Assembly: GCA_016715625.1 (NCBI GenBank)
Contig: JADJZU010000022.1
Coordinates: 1 to 55,776 of the forward strand
From: Bacteroidota bacterium
Lineage (GTDB): Bacteria > Bacteroidota > Bacteroidia > Chitinophagales > LD1
Direction of reading: 5' to 3'
Length of the DNA: 55,776 nucleotides
Shown here piece by piece: positions 48,098 to 55,776 of the stretch. Each line of letters starts with the position of its first letter. Position 1 is the stretch's first letter. Below the pieces are notes generated by a model, which was given only the letters and a program-made list of their open reading frames with translations, had not been told where the DNA came from and searched no databases. The translations under genes were made by a program, and so were the position numbers.

Positions 48098-48928
48098 TTA
48101 AAATTGAATTCCTTTTTGTTGCAGCATTTTTCCGTACTGTGTGCCTTTCCATTTGCCCTCGCCCAATTCGAGCGCTACTATTTTTAAATCGCTTGCAAAC
48201 TCATTGAATTCGCCCTGGGTAATGTTACCGTGCTTATCAACGGCCAGCGAGCAGCCAATCATTTTTTTTCCTTCATAAGGCCCGCCCACAATGTAGCCCA
48301 CGCTGGTGGTGCTCACCACGGGTATCTCATACAGTGTAGCTAATGTACTCAGGGGCTTTATCCATTTATCGCGGTAGGGGTCCATTTCTTCGGTTACAAA
48401 ATGGTCTACTGTCCACGATGATGGCGAAAGAATGATCTGCGCTCCCATGTGTGCCAGAGTTTTACCAATATGTAAACTCTCTATGTAGTTATCGGCACAA
48501 ATGTTTACTCCCACTTTGCCAAAGGGGGTATCTACCACAGTCACACTGTTTCCCGTTTCGTAAAACGGATGCTCCACTTCCAGCAAATTTATTTTGTGGT
48601 AGCGGTGAATGATTTCTCCTTGATCGCTAATCAGTAAAGCAGTGTTGTAAATTTTTGAATCTGCCCTTTCCGTCAATCCCAGGCAAAGCCAAATACTTAA
48701 CTCTTTAGCCAGGGCGCAAAAAAAATCAGCGAAAGCACCGGGGATAGGTTGCGCTTCGGTATAAGCCGAAGGATGCGTCCACGCCAGATCGAGCGTTTCG
48801 GGCAGCAACACTAAATCGGCCTGTTGAGCTTTAGCCTCGCGCACCAGTTTTTCGGCCCGCTGCAAATTGCGTTCCGGTTCACCACCCTCCACCAGCAGCT
48901 GTGCCATGCCTATTTTAATGCTCTTCAT
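48098..48928 (-). CDS. Carbon-nitrogen hydrolase (nitrilase superfamily amidase)
   Basis: An intact 276-residue enzyme with the full catalytic triad: Glu44 in VLLPETLDLAW, Lys111 in RYHKINLLEVEHPF, Cys143 in GVNICADNYIES. The tail is the usual IILSPSSWTVDH and VVSTTSVGYIVGGPYEGKKM. Members cleave amide C-N bonds. It lies 15 bases downstream of the PP-loop sugar amidotransferase. Since nitrilase-fold domains serve as glutaminases for a PP-loop enzyme in glutamine-dependent NAD synthetase, it may supply ammonia to that neighbour; this is inference. Confidence 0.9.
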   Translation of the reverse strand: MKSIKIGMAQLLVEGGEPERNLQRAEKLVREAKAQQADLVLLPETLDLAWTHPSAYTEAQPIPGAFADFFCALAKELSIWLCLGLTERADSKIYNTALLISDQGEIIHRYHKINLLEVEHPFYETGNSVTVVDTPFGKVGVNICADNYIESLHIGKTLAHMGAQIILSPSSWTVDHFVTEEMDPYRDKWIKPLSTLATLYEIPVVSTTSVGYIVGGPYEGKKMIGCSLAVDKHGNITQGEFNEFASDLKIVALELGEGKWKGTQYGKMLQQKGIQF

Positions 48929-48943
48929 ACGGTTTGAAAATAA

Positions 48944-50137
48944 CTACCTGAACGGAATGCCGAAGTATTTGTCATATACCACCTGCGTAAAAATACCTAA
49001 GCGTGTCATCAACCACACCACCGGTTTGCCCAGTTGCATCAGGCGGTAGCTGTTGGGGTAGTCCCACCAGTTTTTAGGAGGCAGTTGTAAGTAACCATTG
49101 AACTCCTCGCGCGTAATACCCAACCGCTTAATACAAAGTGATATTACCTTTTCGTCTTCCAGTATATTGTCGGGTGTTGCTACTTTTTGCAGAGCTTCTT
49201 CGCGGGTCATTTGCCCGCTGCGCACAAATGCACTGTATTCAATCAGCCGGAAATCAATATTGAATTTTACGCGGTGTATGTAGGTAATCAGCGTCCAATA
49301 CAAATCATCGTAATAGTGCGCACCGGTGTGCACATAGCCAAACTCTTTCTCCAGCAGGGGTTGCACTTCGCTTTTTACATAGCTTACATAATACAATGGC
49401 GAAAACACGCTGATGCCCTGCAGCACAGAGTAAAAGAACATTTCTTTAATACCCAAATTATAACCTGCATCATCGGGCTTCCATTTGCGCAGCGGGTAGG
49501 TGCCGAATTGCCTGTGCAAAGCCCGCAGTAAATCGCCATCAAAATAAGCCCATGCCAAAGGGCGGATACCCTCCGTTCTGAAACTCTGCCCGAACAAAAT
49601 GTGCTTTACGCCTTCCTTGTAAGCCACGCTATACAGCGATGCCCCAATGCCCACATCGGTACCGTTATTCAGCAGCGGAATGCTTGCCTTCAGGTCCACC
49701 AGCTTTAAATCTTTGCACTCGCGAAAATCGGAAGTAATGGTGCGCAGTTCTACATTCCACTTGCGGGCTGCCTTCAGCATGTTTTCGCCTGCCACGGGGT
49801 TGTCAAACCCATCATTAAAATGCACTGCCAGCACGCGCAGGTTCCACACCTTTACTGCATTATACAGCAAAAACATACTATCGCGCCCGCCACTGATGCC
49901 TATTACGCAGTCGTATTTTCGGCCTGCTCCATCTTTTTTAATAGCCGCTATTTTTTTCCGGAGAATACCCTCCCCATTGTTTCCTAAAGGAAAAATTTTT
50001 TCCCACCTGCGATGCATCGCACACAGGTTGCACTCGCCTTCAGGATCAAAGCGAATGCCGGGCACCGTGCTATCGGCAATACAGTGGGTGCATTGCTGAT
50101 ACTCTATTTGTTGTTGAAATCCGCTGACGGTGACCAT
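48944..50137 (-). CDS. N-acetyl sugar amidotransferase (WbpG/PseA-like PP-loop ATPase)
   Basis: An intact 397-residue protein. N-terminal zinc-type cysteines C16-x2-C19 and C36-x2-C39 (YQQCTHCIADSTVPGIRFDP, EGECNLC), then PP-loop SGGRDS at 82-87 in CVIGISGGRDSMFLLYNAVK. Then LRVLAVHFNDGFDNPVAGEN, LNNGTDVGIGASLYSVAYKE, HILFGQSFRTEGIRPLAWAY and the closing GYLQLPPKNWWDYPNSYR. The family activates a sugar acetamido group with ATP and replaces it by ammonia, giving acetamidino sugars in O-antigens. Known members rely on HisH/HisF-like ammonia donors; neither is in this window, but a nitrilase follows. Confidence 0.9.
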   Translation of the reverse strand: MVTVSGFQQQIEYQQCTHCIADSTVPGIRFDPEGECNLCAMHRRWEKIFPLGNNGEGILRKKIAAIKKDGAGRKYDCVIGISGGRDSMFLLYNAVKVWNLRVLAVHFNDGFDNPVAGENMLKAARKWNVELRTITSDFRECKDLKLVDLKASIPLLNNGTDVGIGASLYSVAYKEGVKHILFGQSFRTEGIRPLAWAYFDGDLLRALHRQFGTYPLRKWKPDDAGYNLGIKEMFFYSVLQGISVFSPLYYVSYVKSEVQPLLEKEFGYVHTGAHYYDDLYWTLITYIHRVKFNIDFRLIEYSAFVRSGQMTREEALQKVATPDNILEDEKVISLCIKRLGITREEFNGYLQLPPKNWWDYPNSYRLMQLGKPVVWLMTRLGIFTQVVYDKYFGIPFR

Positions 50138-50175
50138 CTGTTCTTAAAAAAACTTTTTAATGCTGTCGCAAACGT

Positions 50176-51238
50176 TTACACATCCTTTTTCGTAATGCAC
50201 GGAAATATAGGTAAACTCAATGAGGTTGCTGCCATATGCTCAGCCCACTGGTAATTGGTGGTGTGCGTGTGAAGTGGTATAAAGCCTGCTGCCGGTGTGG
50301 CGGCAGCGGATAATCAGATAAGGGGTTTGCACACCACATTTGGTGAGGTGTTGCTGAAGTGCATCTCGCTGGTAAGTCTGAATTACATACAAGTGATATA
50401 CATGAGCTTGATGATCTTCCGATGCCGGCAGTTGTAAATCACCCACACCCTTCAGTACTGTATCATAAACGGCTGCTGCCTCCTGACGACTGTGGTTCCA
50501 TTCATTCAGGTGAGGCAATTTGGCAGAGAGAGCAATGGCCTGTATGGTATCTAAGCGCGAGTTGTAACCTTTTAATTCGTGATAGTATTTTTTGGAGGAG
50601 CCGTAATTGCGGAGCAGCTTTACTTTATCAGCCAGTGCCGGGTCATTTGTCATTACTGCACCGGCATCGCCTATGGCTCCTAAATTTTTGGAAGGATAAA
50701 AACTAGTGGCATTGATGTGACCAAGACTACCTGCCATTTTCCCGCTCAGCATTGCGCCATGTGCTTGTGCACAATCCTCCACTACCACTTAGCTTATGTA
50801 TTTCAGCATAATCCATAATTGATTCCATGGGGCACATGAGCCCGTATAAGTGCACCGGAATAATGGCTTTCGTACGTAGGGTGATGGCCTTTTTAAGGCC
50901 CTCCACCGTTATGTTGCGTGTAATCGTATCGGGTTCCACCGGCACCGGCATTGCACCGGTTTGGCTTACTGCCAGCCAGGTAGCAATGTAAGTGTTCGAA
51001 GGCACCAGCACATCATCGCCCCCGGTCAATACCGGGGCCAGTAAGGCACAGCCAGCGCATCGAGCCCGCTACCTACACCTACACAATGTTGCACTCCACA
51101 GTATATCGCAAAGAGTTCTCAAATGATTCTACTTCCTTTCCCAGAACAAAATCACCCCCCTCCACCAATGCTTGTGTGTGCATTATAAGCTCTGTTGCAT
51201 GGCGAGCGTAAGCGCGGAAGGAAAGAGGGTATCTGCAT
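50176..51238 (-). CDS. DegT/DnrJ/EryC1/StrS sugar aminotransferase, frameshifted
   Basis: About 355 residues in at least five frame segments. ATG 51238 (MQIPSF) is set by the family start; then RHATELIMHTQALVEGGDFV, LGKEVESFENSL, VGVGSGLDAL, TGGDDVLVPSNTYIATWLAV, AIIPVHLYGLM, VVEDCAQAHGAMLSG, the PLP-binding Lys in TSFYPSKNLGAIGDAGAVMT, and KLLRNYGSSKKYYHELKGYN. The end is WAEHMAATSLSLPIFPC with stop at 50176. The enzyme transaminates a keto sugar nucleotide using PLP and glutamate. Shifts are near 51215, 51105, 51045, 50795 and 50290. Confidence 0.88.
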
Positions 51239-51255
51239 GCGTTTGTTACTTTTCT

Positions 51256-52358
51256 CTACACCAGACTTATTACTTCAGCCACTTTATCTAAATACATTTT
51301 ACGCGTATAGTTTTTGCCAATTGCTCACTGGCTTTCTTACCCATCTCTACCGCCAACTCTTTATCGTTCCAAAGTTGAATCGAGTTTGCCATAGTATCTA
51401 TATTATACTCATCGCAAAGCAGTCCTGTTTCTCCGTGGGTAATAGTCTCCATTACTCACCGCATGTCCCTTAACCACCACGGGCAGGCCGCTGGCCATAG
51501 CTTCCATAACTGCGTTAGGGTGCCTTCTTTTCGTTCATGATAGTAGTGGCGGAATGTTGCCTAAAGGCAGGCGCTTTTCATTTCTTCGGCTACCTGTTCG
51601 TGCGTAAGCACTCCTTTGAATGATACAGCAAGTTCTATCTTCAGCGCTTTACAAAGGGTAAAACAGGCGCTCAGCAATGTTTCATCGCCACCGGCCATTA
51701 CCAGTTTGGCATCGGGTATCTCCTGCAACACTTTGCTAAAGGCTAAAATGGTGAGGTGCGGGTTTTTGGTATCGCAAAAACGGCCAACAGAAAGAAACAC
51801 GGGCGGGTTGGCGGAATGGTTTTGGTAGTGAAAATATGCTGTATCGGCCCCGGAGGCAATTATGGTAATCTTGTTCTCCGGGCAACCCAGGCGTATCAGT
51901 TGCTGTTTCATATCTGCCGATACACATATTACAGCAGCTGCGATACTGAAGAGTTTAGGATATTGTGCACCATACTTATCCAATATTGTTTGCCGGTATG
52001 CCGTCCATCCTCTGAAATGAACTATTAAAGGAATCTTGTTTCGCTCACAAATATCCATGAGCGGAAGCGCTGTAAAGGAGTAGTTGGCATGCACTGCCTG
52101 AATGTTGTTTTTAAGCAGATATTGTTCCACAGCCTCTTTATGCTGTTCTTGTATTTTTTTACCGACTAAAGCTTTGGTCTCCACACACCACTTCCCCCAA
52201 CCCATTTCAGGCAAAAACGGACGATAGTCACCGTAAAACGCTGGCAACTCTCCACCATACAGATAATGCACCTTGAACGGAAGGTTTTTTACCAAATGAC
52301 TGATAAAGGTTTCGCTGTATTGCTGATAGTTGTACGAAACTACTGCTATTGATTTCAC
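51256..52358 (-). CDS. Glycosyltransferase family 4 (GT-B), frameshifted at C-terminus
   Basis: About 365 residues. The clean part covers MKSIAVVSYNYQQYSETFIS, PLMDICERNKIPLIVHFRGW, AAAVICVSADMKQQLIRLGC and VFLSVGRFCDTKNPHLTILA. The C-terminal nucleotide-binding domain continues through shifts after 51561 (NAVMEAMASGLPVVV, GETGLLCDEYNIDTM, LWNDKELAVEMGKKASEQLA) to AEVISLV with a stop at 51256. The E-x7-E signature region is seen only in part. A retaining glycosyltransferase; the acceptor is unknown. It sits between the UbiA and DegT genes in the operon. Confidence 0.85.
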
Positions 52359-52361
52359 TTT

Positions 52362-53358
52362 CTATTTATTAAAGAATCGCTTGCTAATGAACAACTTCAC
52401 CGGATTAGGCAAAAGAAGCAAATGCGCGGCAAGCAGGAAAAAATAAGCCGTATTTTGGAAACACAACAAAGCCAACACCGGCAATGGGAACCACAGGTTA
52501 TAAAAGTCATCGGCAAAACGGTAAGCCGCTGTCCGCAAATTTGCTACCGAAAACATTTTTAGGCCCATTTGCGCAAGCAACGAAATCAAAAACACACCAT
52601 ACGTCAAAAGCCATCCGGCAGCTAAGTGCCATGGAACCACAAAAAGCAGAAAGACCAGATGCAAAATTTCTAGTTTAAATGGCTTTTATTACGGAAGAGG
52701 TAATATCCAAAATATAAGTGGTGGCAAAGGTCTTCGTGTTTGATTGTATGTCCTTGTCACGGTCCTCTTCCTGGTGCAGCAGTATGTTTCGTATGCCGTT
52801 AAAAAACTGCCAGTGCGCTACCATAACAACCATTTTGGTGTTGATAGCAGCCACGTAAGCTGCAACGGAGGGCAACAAGCCGAAAGTGGCTGTGGCCAAA
52901 ATAACGGGCACTACATGCGCATAAAGAGCATCCACCACCACGCCTATAATAGGTCGTTCCTTAAGCCGTAAAGGTGGTAAAGAATAGGCCGCGAAAAGCG
53001 CCAGTTCTAAAACAAGTAGCGATAGCGTAAATGGGGTGGTCGGAAAATAAAACCAGGGCACTATAGCTAACGCGCCAAACAACAACAACAGCCCCCATTT
53101 TTGAATGACCGATAATCCCAATGTAGCATTGCTTTTACCAGCTATTAAATCTTTCTGTTCATCGCTCCAGTCGTTCAGTAAATAGGCATAGCCCGCAATG
53201 CCGGTAATAGTTACTATGGAAAGAAAAAGGTAGGTATAGGCTAAAGCCGGAGCAGTGGAGTGCATCCATATTACAGCGTATACCGATGTAATAAGCACCG
53301 GCACTTTGTATTTAAAAGCATCGGGCAGGCGGAGTTTTTTTATAAAGTGCGTGGTCAC
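52362..53358 (-). CDS. UbiA-family prenyltransferase, one frameshift
   Basis: About 330 residues, eight or nine membrane helices, joined across a shift near 52675-52685. The first prenyl-pyrophosphate motif is N62-D63-x2-D66-x3-D70 in LLNDWSDEQKDLIAGK. The second Asp-rich motif is less clear (HQEEDRDKDIQSNTKTFATT); the sequence around LKERPIIGVVVDALYAHVVP is also typical. The C-terminal part (LHLVFLLFVVPWHLAAGWLL) comes after the shift. UbiA enzymes join a polyprenyl group to an aromatic or sugar acceptor. Here a lipid carrier or prenylated product is plausible. It ends three bases before the GT4 start. Confidence 0.82.
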
Positions 53359-53511
53359 TGAGTGGTGGTGAATGTATGTTATCCAAATGCCAGTTTGTTG
53401 GGTAATTTATTGGAGCGTAGCCAAAATTCGTTCTTTGAATTCCTTAAATGCATGCTCTACCTCTTTTAGTGCGGGTAGATTTTGATACAAAACATCTTCC
53501 AGGCAGTGCGT

Positions 53512-54719
53512 TTAATCCTTGTAGCCTTGAGGTAATAGGCTTTCTTGATCGGCAATTGATAAAAATGCCTTTAGTTTTTCTTCAATGATGGCGTATTTCT
53601 CCTGTTGTTCTTTTGCAGATAGGTTTTCCCTGCTGCCGACATAATGTTTTAGCTTGTTTAGTATATGTGATGCATCTGCCAGAGCAACCTGGTTATTTGT
53701 GCTTATGTTGGCCTGTTCTATAAAGGCGTACACTTCGCTGCACTGGTCGGTGTATTTTTTGTAGTTGCTCTTTTCAATATCGGTGTTGGTTGGCAACGAT
53801 TGTTTTGTCAGATAATTGTGAATACTTTGTAGGTCATCGGCAGACAAGTTTTTAAACTGAGATGGGTGGGGTAGTATACCGTGTTAAAGAATATGCTGGC
53901 TTTATGCTTTATTGGCAAAGGCTACGATGTGCCGGTATCTCGCGCCAGTTTTTGGTCATGGAGCAAAGGAAAAGGATAGTTGTGTTCCCTTGTTTTGACA
54001 GTATTGGCTGAAGTATATAATGTTGTTTAGCGTGTTTTGGAGGGTGCCTTTTACTCTTATTTCCTCATGGGTGTCGGGCTGCAAGGAGTCAATAGATATA
54101 GAAATGGAAGCTCTAATTCTGTCCAGTAACTTTTTTACCCGATTATTTAATATGGTTCCGTTTGTATAAATATTTCGATAGATGGGTTTATTTCTGCAAT
54201 CATATCCATAATGTCAAAATATTTTTGAATTAAAAACGGTTCGCCTCCAACAAATCTTACCGCAATTAAGTGTGGTATAAAATCTTTTAGCTGCAATAAA
54301 AAACATCTATCGTAAGGGTCGTGTAATGGTGGTTTTCGCTCACGTCTTTCTCTGATGCTGCTGCTATACTCACCGGTGCACATGATGCATTCAAGATTAC
54401 AGGTATTGGTAAGTTCAAATTCTAACCGTGCGGGCCACTGTGGGTCAGATTGATGAATGTTATCGTATGCTGTTAGAGGCGCTCCTGAGCGGTTGCTGTT
54501 TTCCAGAAAGAGACGGCAGCCGGTACAGCCCAAATCAAAAATGTTTTGTGCCATAGCCTGACGCAGTTCGTTTGCCCGGTGCCCTTGCCATATTTCAGCA
54601 ATGCTTTGGTGCGGGTAGGTGCCCAATACATGTAGCTTGTTGGCACAGCAGGCCATTACTGCACCGCGGTTGCCAAAGTATAAGTTATTGAAGGGTGCGC
54701 TGCATGGGGCGTTTTTCAT
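53512..54719 (-). CDS. Radical SAM protein with SPASM/twitch-like cysteines, frameshifted
   Basis: About 400 residues. The first 190 residues are clean: MKNAPCSAPFNNLYFGNRGA, VMACCANKLH, the pair C65/C68 in DLGCTGCRLF, and the SAM-cluster Cys107-x3-Cys111-x2-Cys114 in TNTCNLECIMCTGEYSSSIR; then LIAVRFVGGEPFLIQKYFDI. After a shift near 54150 the chain goes on as NGTILNNRVKKLLDRIRASI, SIDSLQPDTHEEIRVKGTLQ. The C-terminal helical part at 53512-53847 (SADDLQSIHNYLTKQ) is not a separate gene. Extra cysteines before the motif suggest an auxiliary cluster. Target unknown. Divergent from the PhyH-like gene. Confidence 0.82.
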
Positions 54720-54761
54720 TCCTGTTGGATTTGGTAAACTTGCAGTTGAATATATAACTTA

Positions 54762-54776
54762 AATGAACAGTTCATT
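54762..54776. promoter_or_regulatory. 15-bp palindrome between divergent genes, operator candidate
   Basis: AATGAAC-A-GTTCATT is a perfect inverted repeat with 7-base arms. It sits in the 89-base gap between the radical SAM gene (minus, start 54719) and the PhyH-like gene (plus, start about 54809). The gap is AT-rich (GAATATATAACTT precedes it) and must hold both promoters. Confidence 0.45.
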
Positions 54777-54808
54777 GCTTAGATTTATTTTTTCCGAAAC
54801 AAAGGTTT

Positions 54809-55755
54809 ATGAATTATAACAGCACTTGGCAGCACAGGCATTATGAGGTTGGGTATTTTGTCCAATAAGGGTTGAAGAACAGATTTTTGAAAACGGCTAT
54901 GCGGTGGCCGGCCGGTTGCCCGAGGCGGTGAGGCAGGCATTGCTTACTTTGTATGGAGATACGCATCGGTTTTCGCAGCCGGAGGGGGGGGTGTTTTATA
55001 GTGTGTATTCGCAGGATGTATCTTACAGACGCAAGGTGCACGATGCGATGGGGGAGCTGTTAAAGCCGGTGTATGATTCACTTTTTAATCATTACCGCAA
55101 TCTGCTTAACTCCTTTATTGTAAAAGTGCCGGGGCCTAAGAGCGAGTTTTCGATGCATCAAGACTCTACGGGGCTTAACGAATTGGAGCATTCTCCACTC
55201 AGCGTTTGGATTCCGCTCCAAGACACTACGGTGCAGAACGGGTGTATGTGCGTGGTGCCAAAGACTCATGGTCTTTTTTCGCCTTATCGGGGCATTTCTA
55301 TATCAGCTCCTTTTGCGAGGCACGAAGCTTTGGTAAAGAAGTATTTGGTACCTGTAGAGATGAAAGCAGGCGACATTTTGCTTTTTGATAACCGGATTAT
55401 TCATAACTCTACTGCCAACCGTTCCGCATCCGATAGGGTAGTGGTAATGAGTGGTGTTTTTCCGGAGCAGGCGCAGCTTATTTCCTGTTTTAAAGATACA
55501 GCATTGCGGCCTGGTGATATTGAGGTAATTGAGCAGGCTGATAGTTTTTTGATTGAGTATCCTAAGTTTTTAAATGGCTGCTTTGACAGGCCAAATACAG
55601 GCGTTAGTCGTGGCTTTGTAAAGGATGTATATGGACCTTTAGGGGAGGAGGCGTTGATGATGTTGCTTGAACAGCGGGGTATAACACCGGCCAAGGTGCC
55701 TTTATTTGAAAATACAGAAACCGTATGCGAACTGATAAGTGAGCCGGTATCTTAA
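54809..55755 (+). CDS. Phytanoyl-CoA dioxygenase (PhyH) family Fe(II)/2-oxoglutarate oxygenase, one frameshift
   Basis: About 315 residues. The true start is probably ATG 54809 (MNYNSTWQHRHYEVGYF), with a lost base near 54870; from about 54880 the frame reads EEQIFENGYAVAGRLPEAVR and is intact to 55755. The metal ligands are seen as His-x-Asp in EFSMHQDSTGLNELE and a distal His in LLFDNRIIHNSTANRSASDR, followed by the 2-oxoglutarate-binding Arg region. CVVPKTHGLFSPYRG is typical. The family hydroxylates unactivated carbons of lipids, amino acids or natural products. It is the first plus-strand gene at the right edge of the cluster. Confidence 0.88.
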
Positions 55756-55776
55756 AAACTTACCGCAAAAGTTGCT

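Noticed and set aside
52362..52664. Separate small membrane protein
   Set aside because: It completes the expected helices of the UbiA protein after a frameshift near 52680.
53512..53847. Separate 111-residue hypothetical gene
   Set aside because: No ATG start; upstream residues in shifted frames connect it to the radical SAM protein as its C-terminal helical part.

Overview
The window looks like a Bacteroidota chromosome, probably a Chitinophagales/Sphingobacteriales-type lineage. It is AT-rich, carries Bacteroidota-style RHS core sequences (MLMPGRSY...FNGQEKDDE), a type IX secretion sorting-domain fragment, many lipoproteins with a SPII box, and a TAnnTTTG-type promoter candidate. The lineage is an inference from gene families, not from a marker gene.

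Layout. (1) About 1-2616 and 10072-14825 hold the two halves of a type IV pilus / type II secretion-like assembly locus: GspL-like, PilO/GspM-like, an FN3-type surface protein and PilP/GspC-like on the left; prepilin peptidase, GspG-like pseudopilin, a MORN-repeat protein, a beta-helix minor component, two minor pseudopilins and GspF on the right. No GspE ATPase or GspD secretin lies in the window. (2) Between the halves (about 2640-9943, all minus strand) is a tandem array of four orphan RHS C-terminal cassettes. Each begins at the same truncated head, ends in a different toxin-like tail, and is followed by an immunity-like gene; related repeats separate the cassettes. (3) About 14.8-16.8 kb is gene-poor: a T9SS-sorted protein remnant, tRNA 3'-end-like pieces, a terminator and a 42-bp tandem repeat. 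(4) 16768-21573 holds two lipoproteins, phosphoenolpyruvate synthase and a YihY/BrkB membrane protein, all intact. (5) 21577-55755 is a large, mainly minus-strand glycoconjugate or natural-product cluster: ABC-2 polysaccharide permease, TMTC-like TPR membrane protein, about nine glycosyltransferases, UDP-glucose-dehydrogenase-like enzyme, two SGNH hydrolases, an ArnT-like transferase, asparagine synthetase B, two cobalamin-binding-type radical SAM proteins, HTTM membrane protein, NodU-type carbamoyltransferase, nitrilase, PP-loop N-acetyl sugar amidotransferase, DegT aminotransferase, UbiA prenyltransferase, SPASM-type radical SAM and a PhyH-type dioxygenase. The genes plausibly make and decorate an exported glycolipid or polysaccharide carrying amino/amidino, carbamoyl, acyl and prenyl groups.

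A caution runs through everything. Many large genes, especially at 1-4.3 kb and 21.5-55.8 kb, are split by single-base indels (often in homopolymers) while protein similarity continues on the other side. That pattern suits uncorrected sequencing error better than gene decay, although 10-21.5 kb is largely clean. I report split genes as one feature and say where the frame changes.
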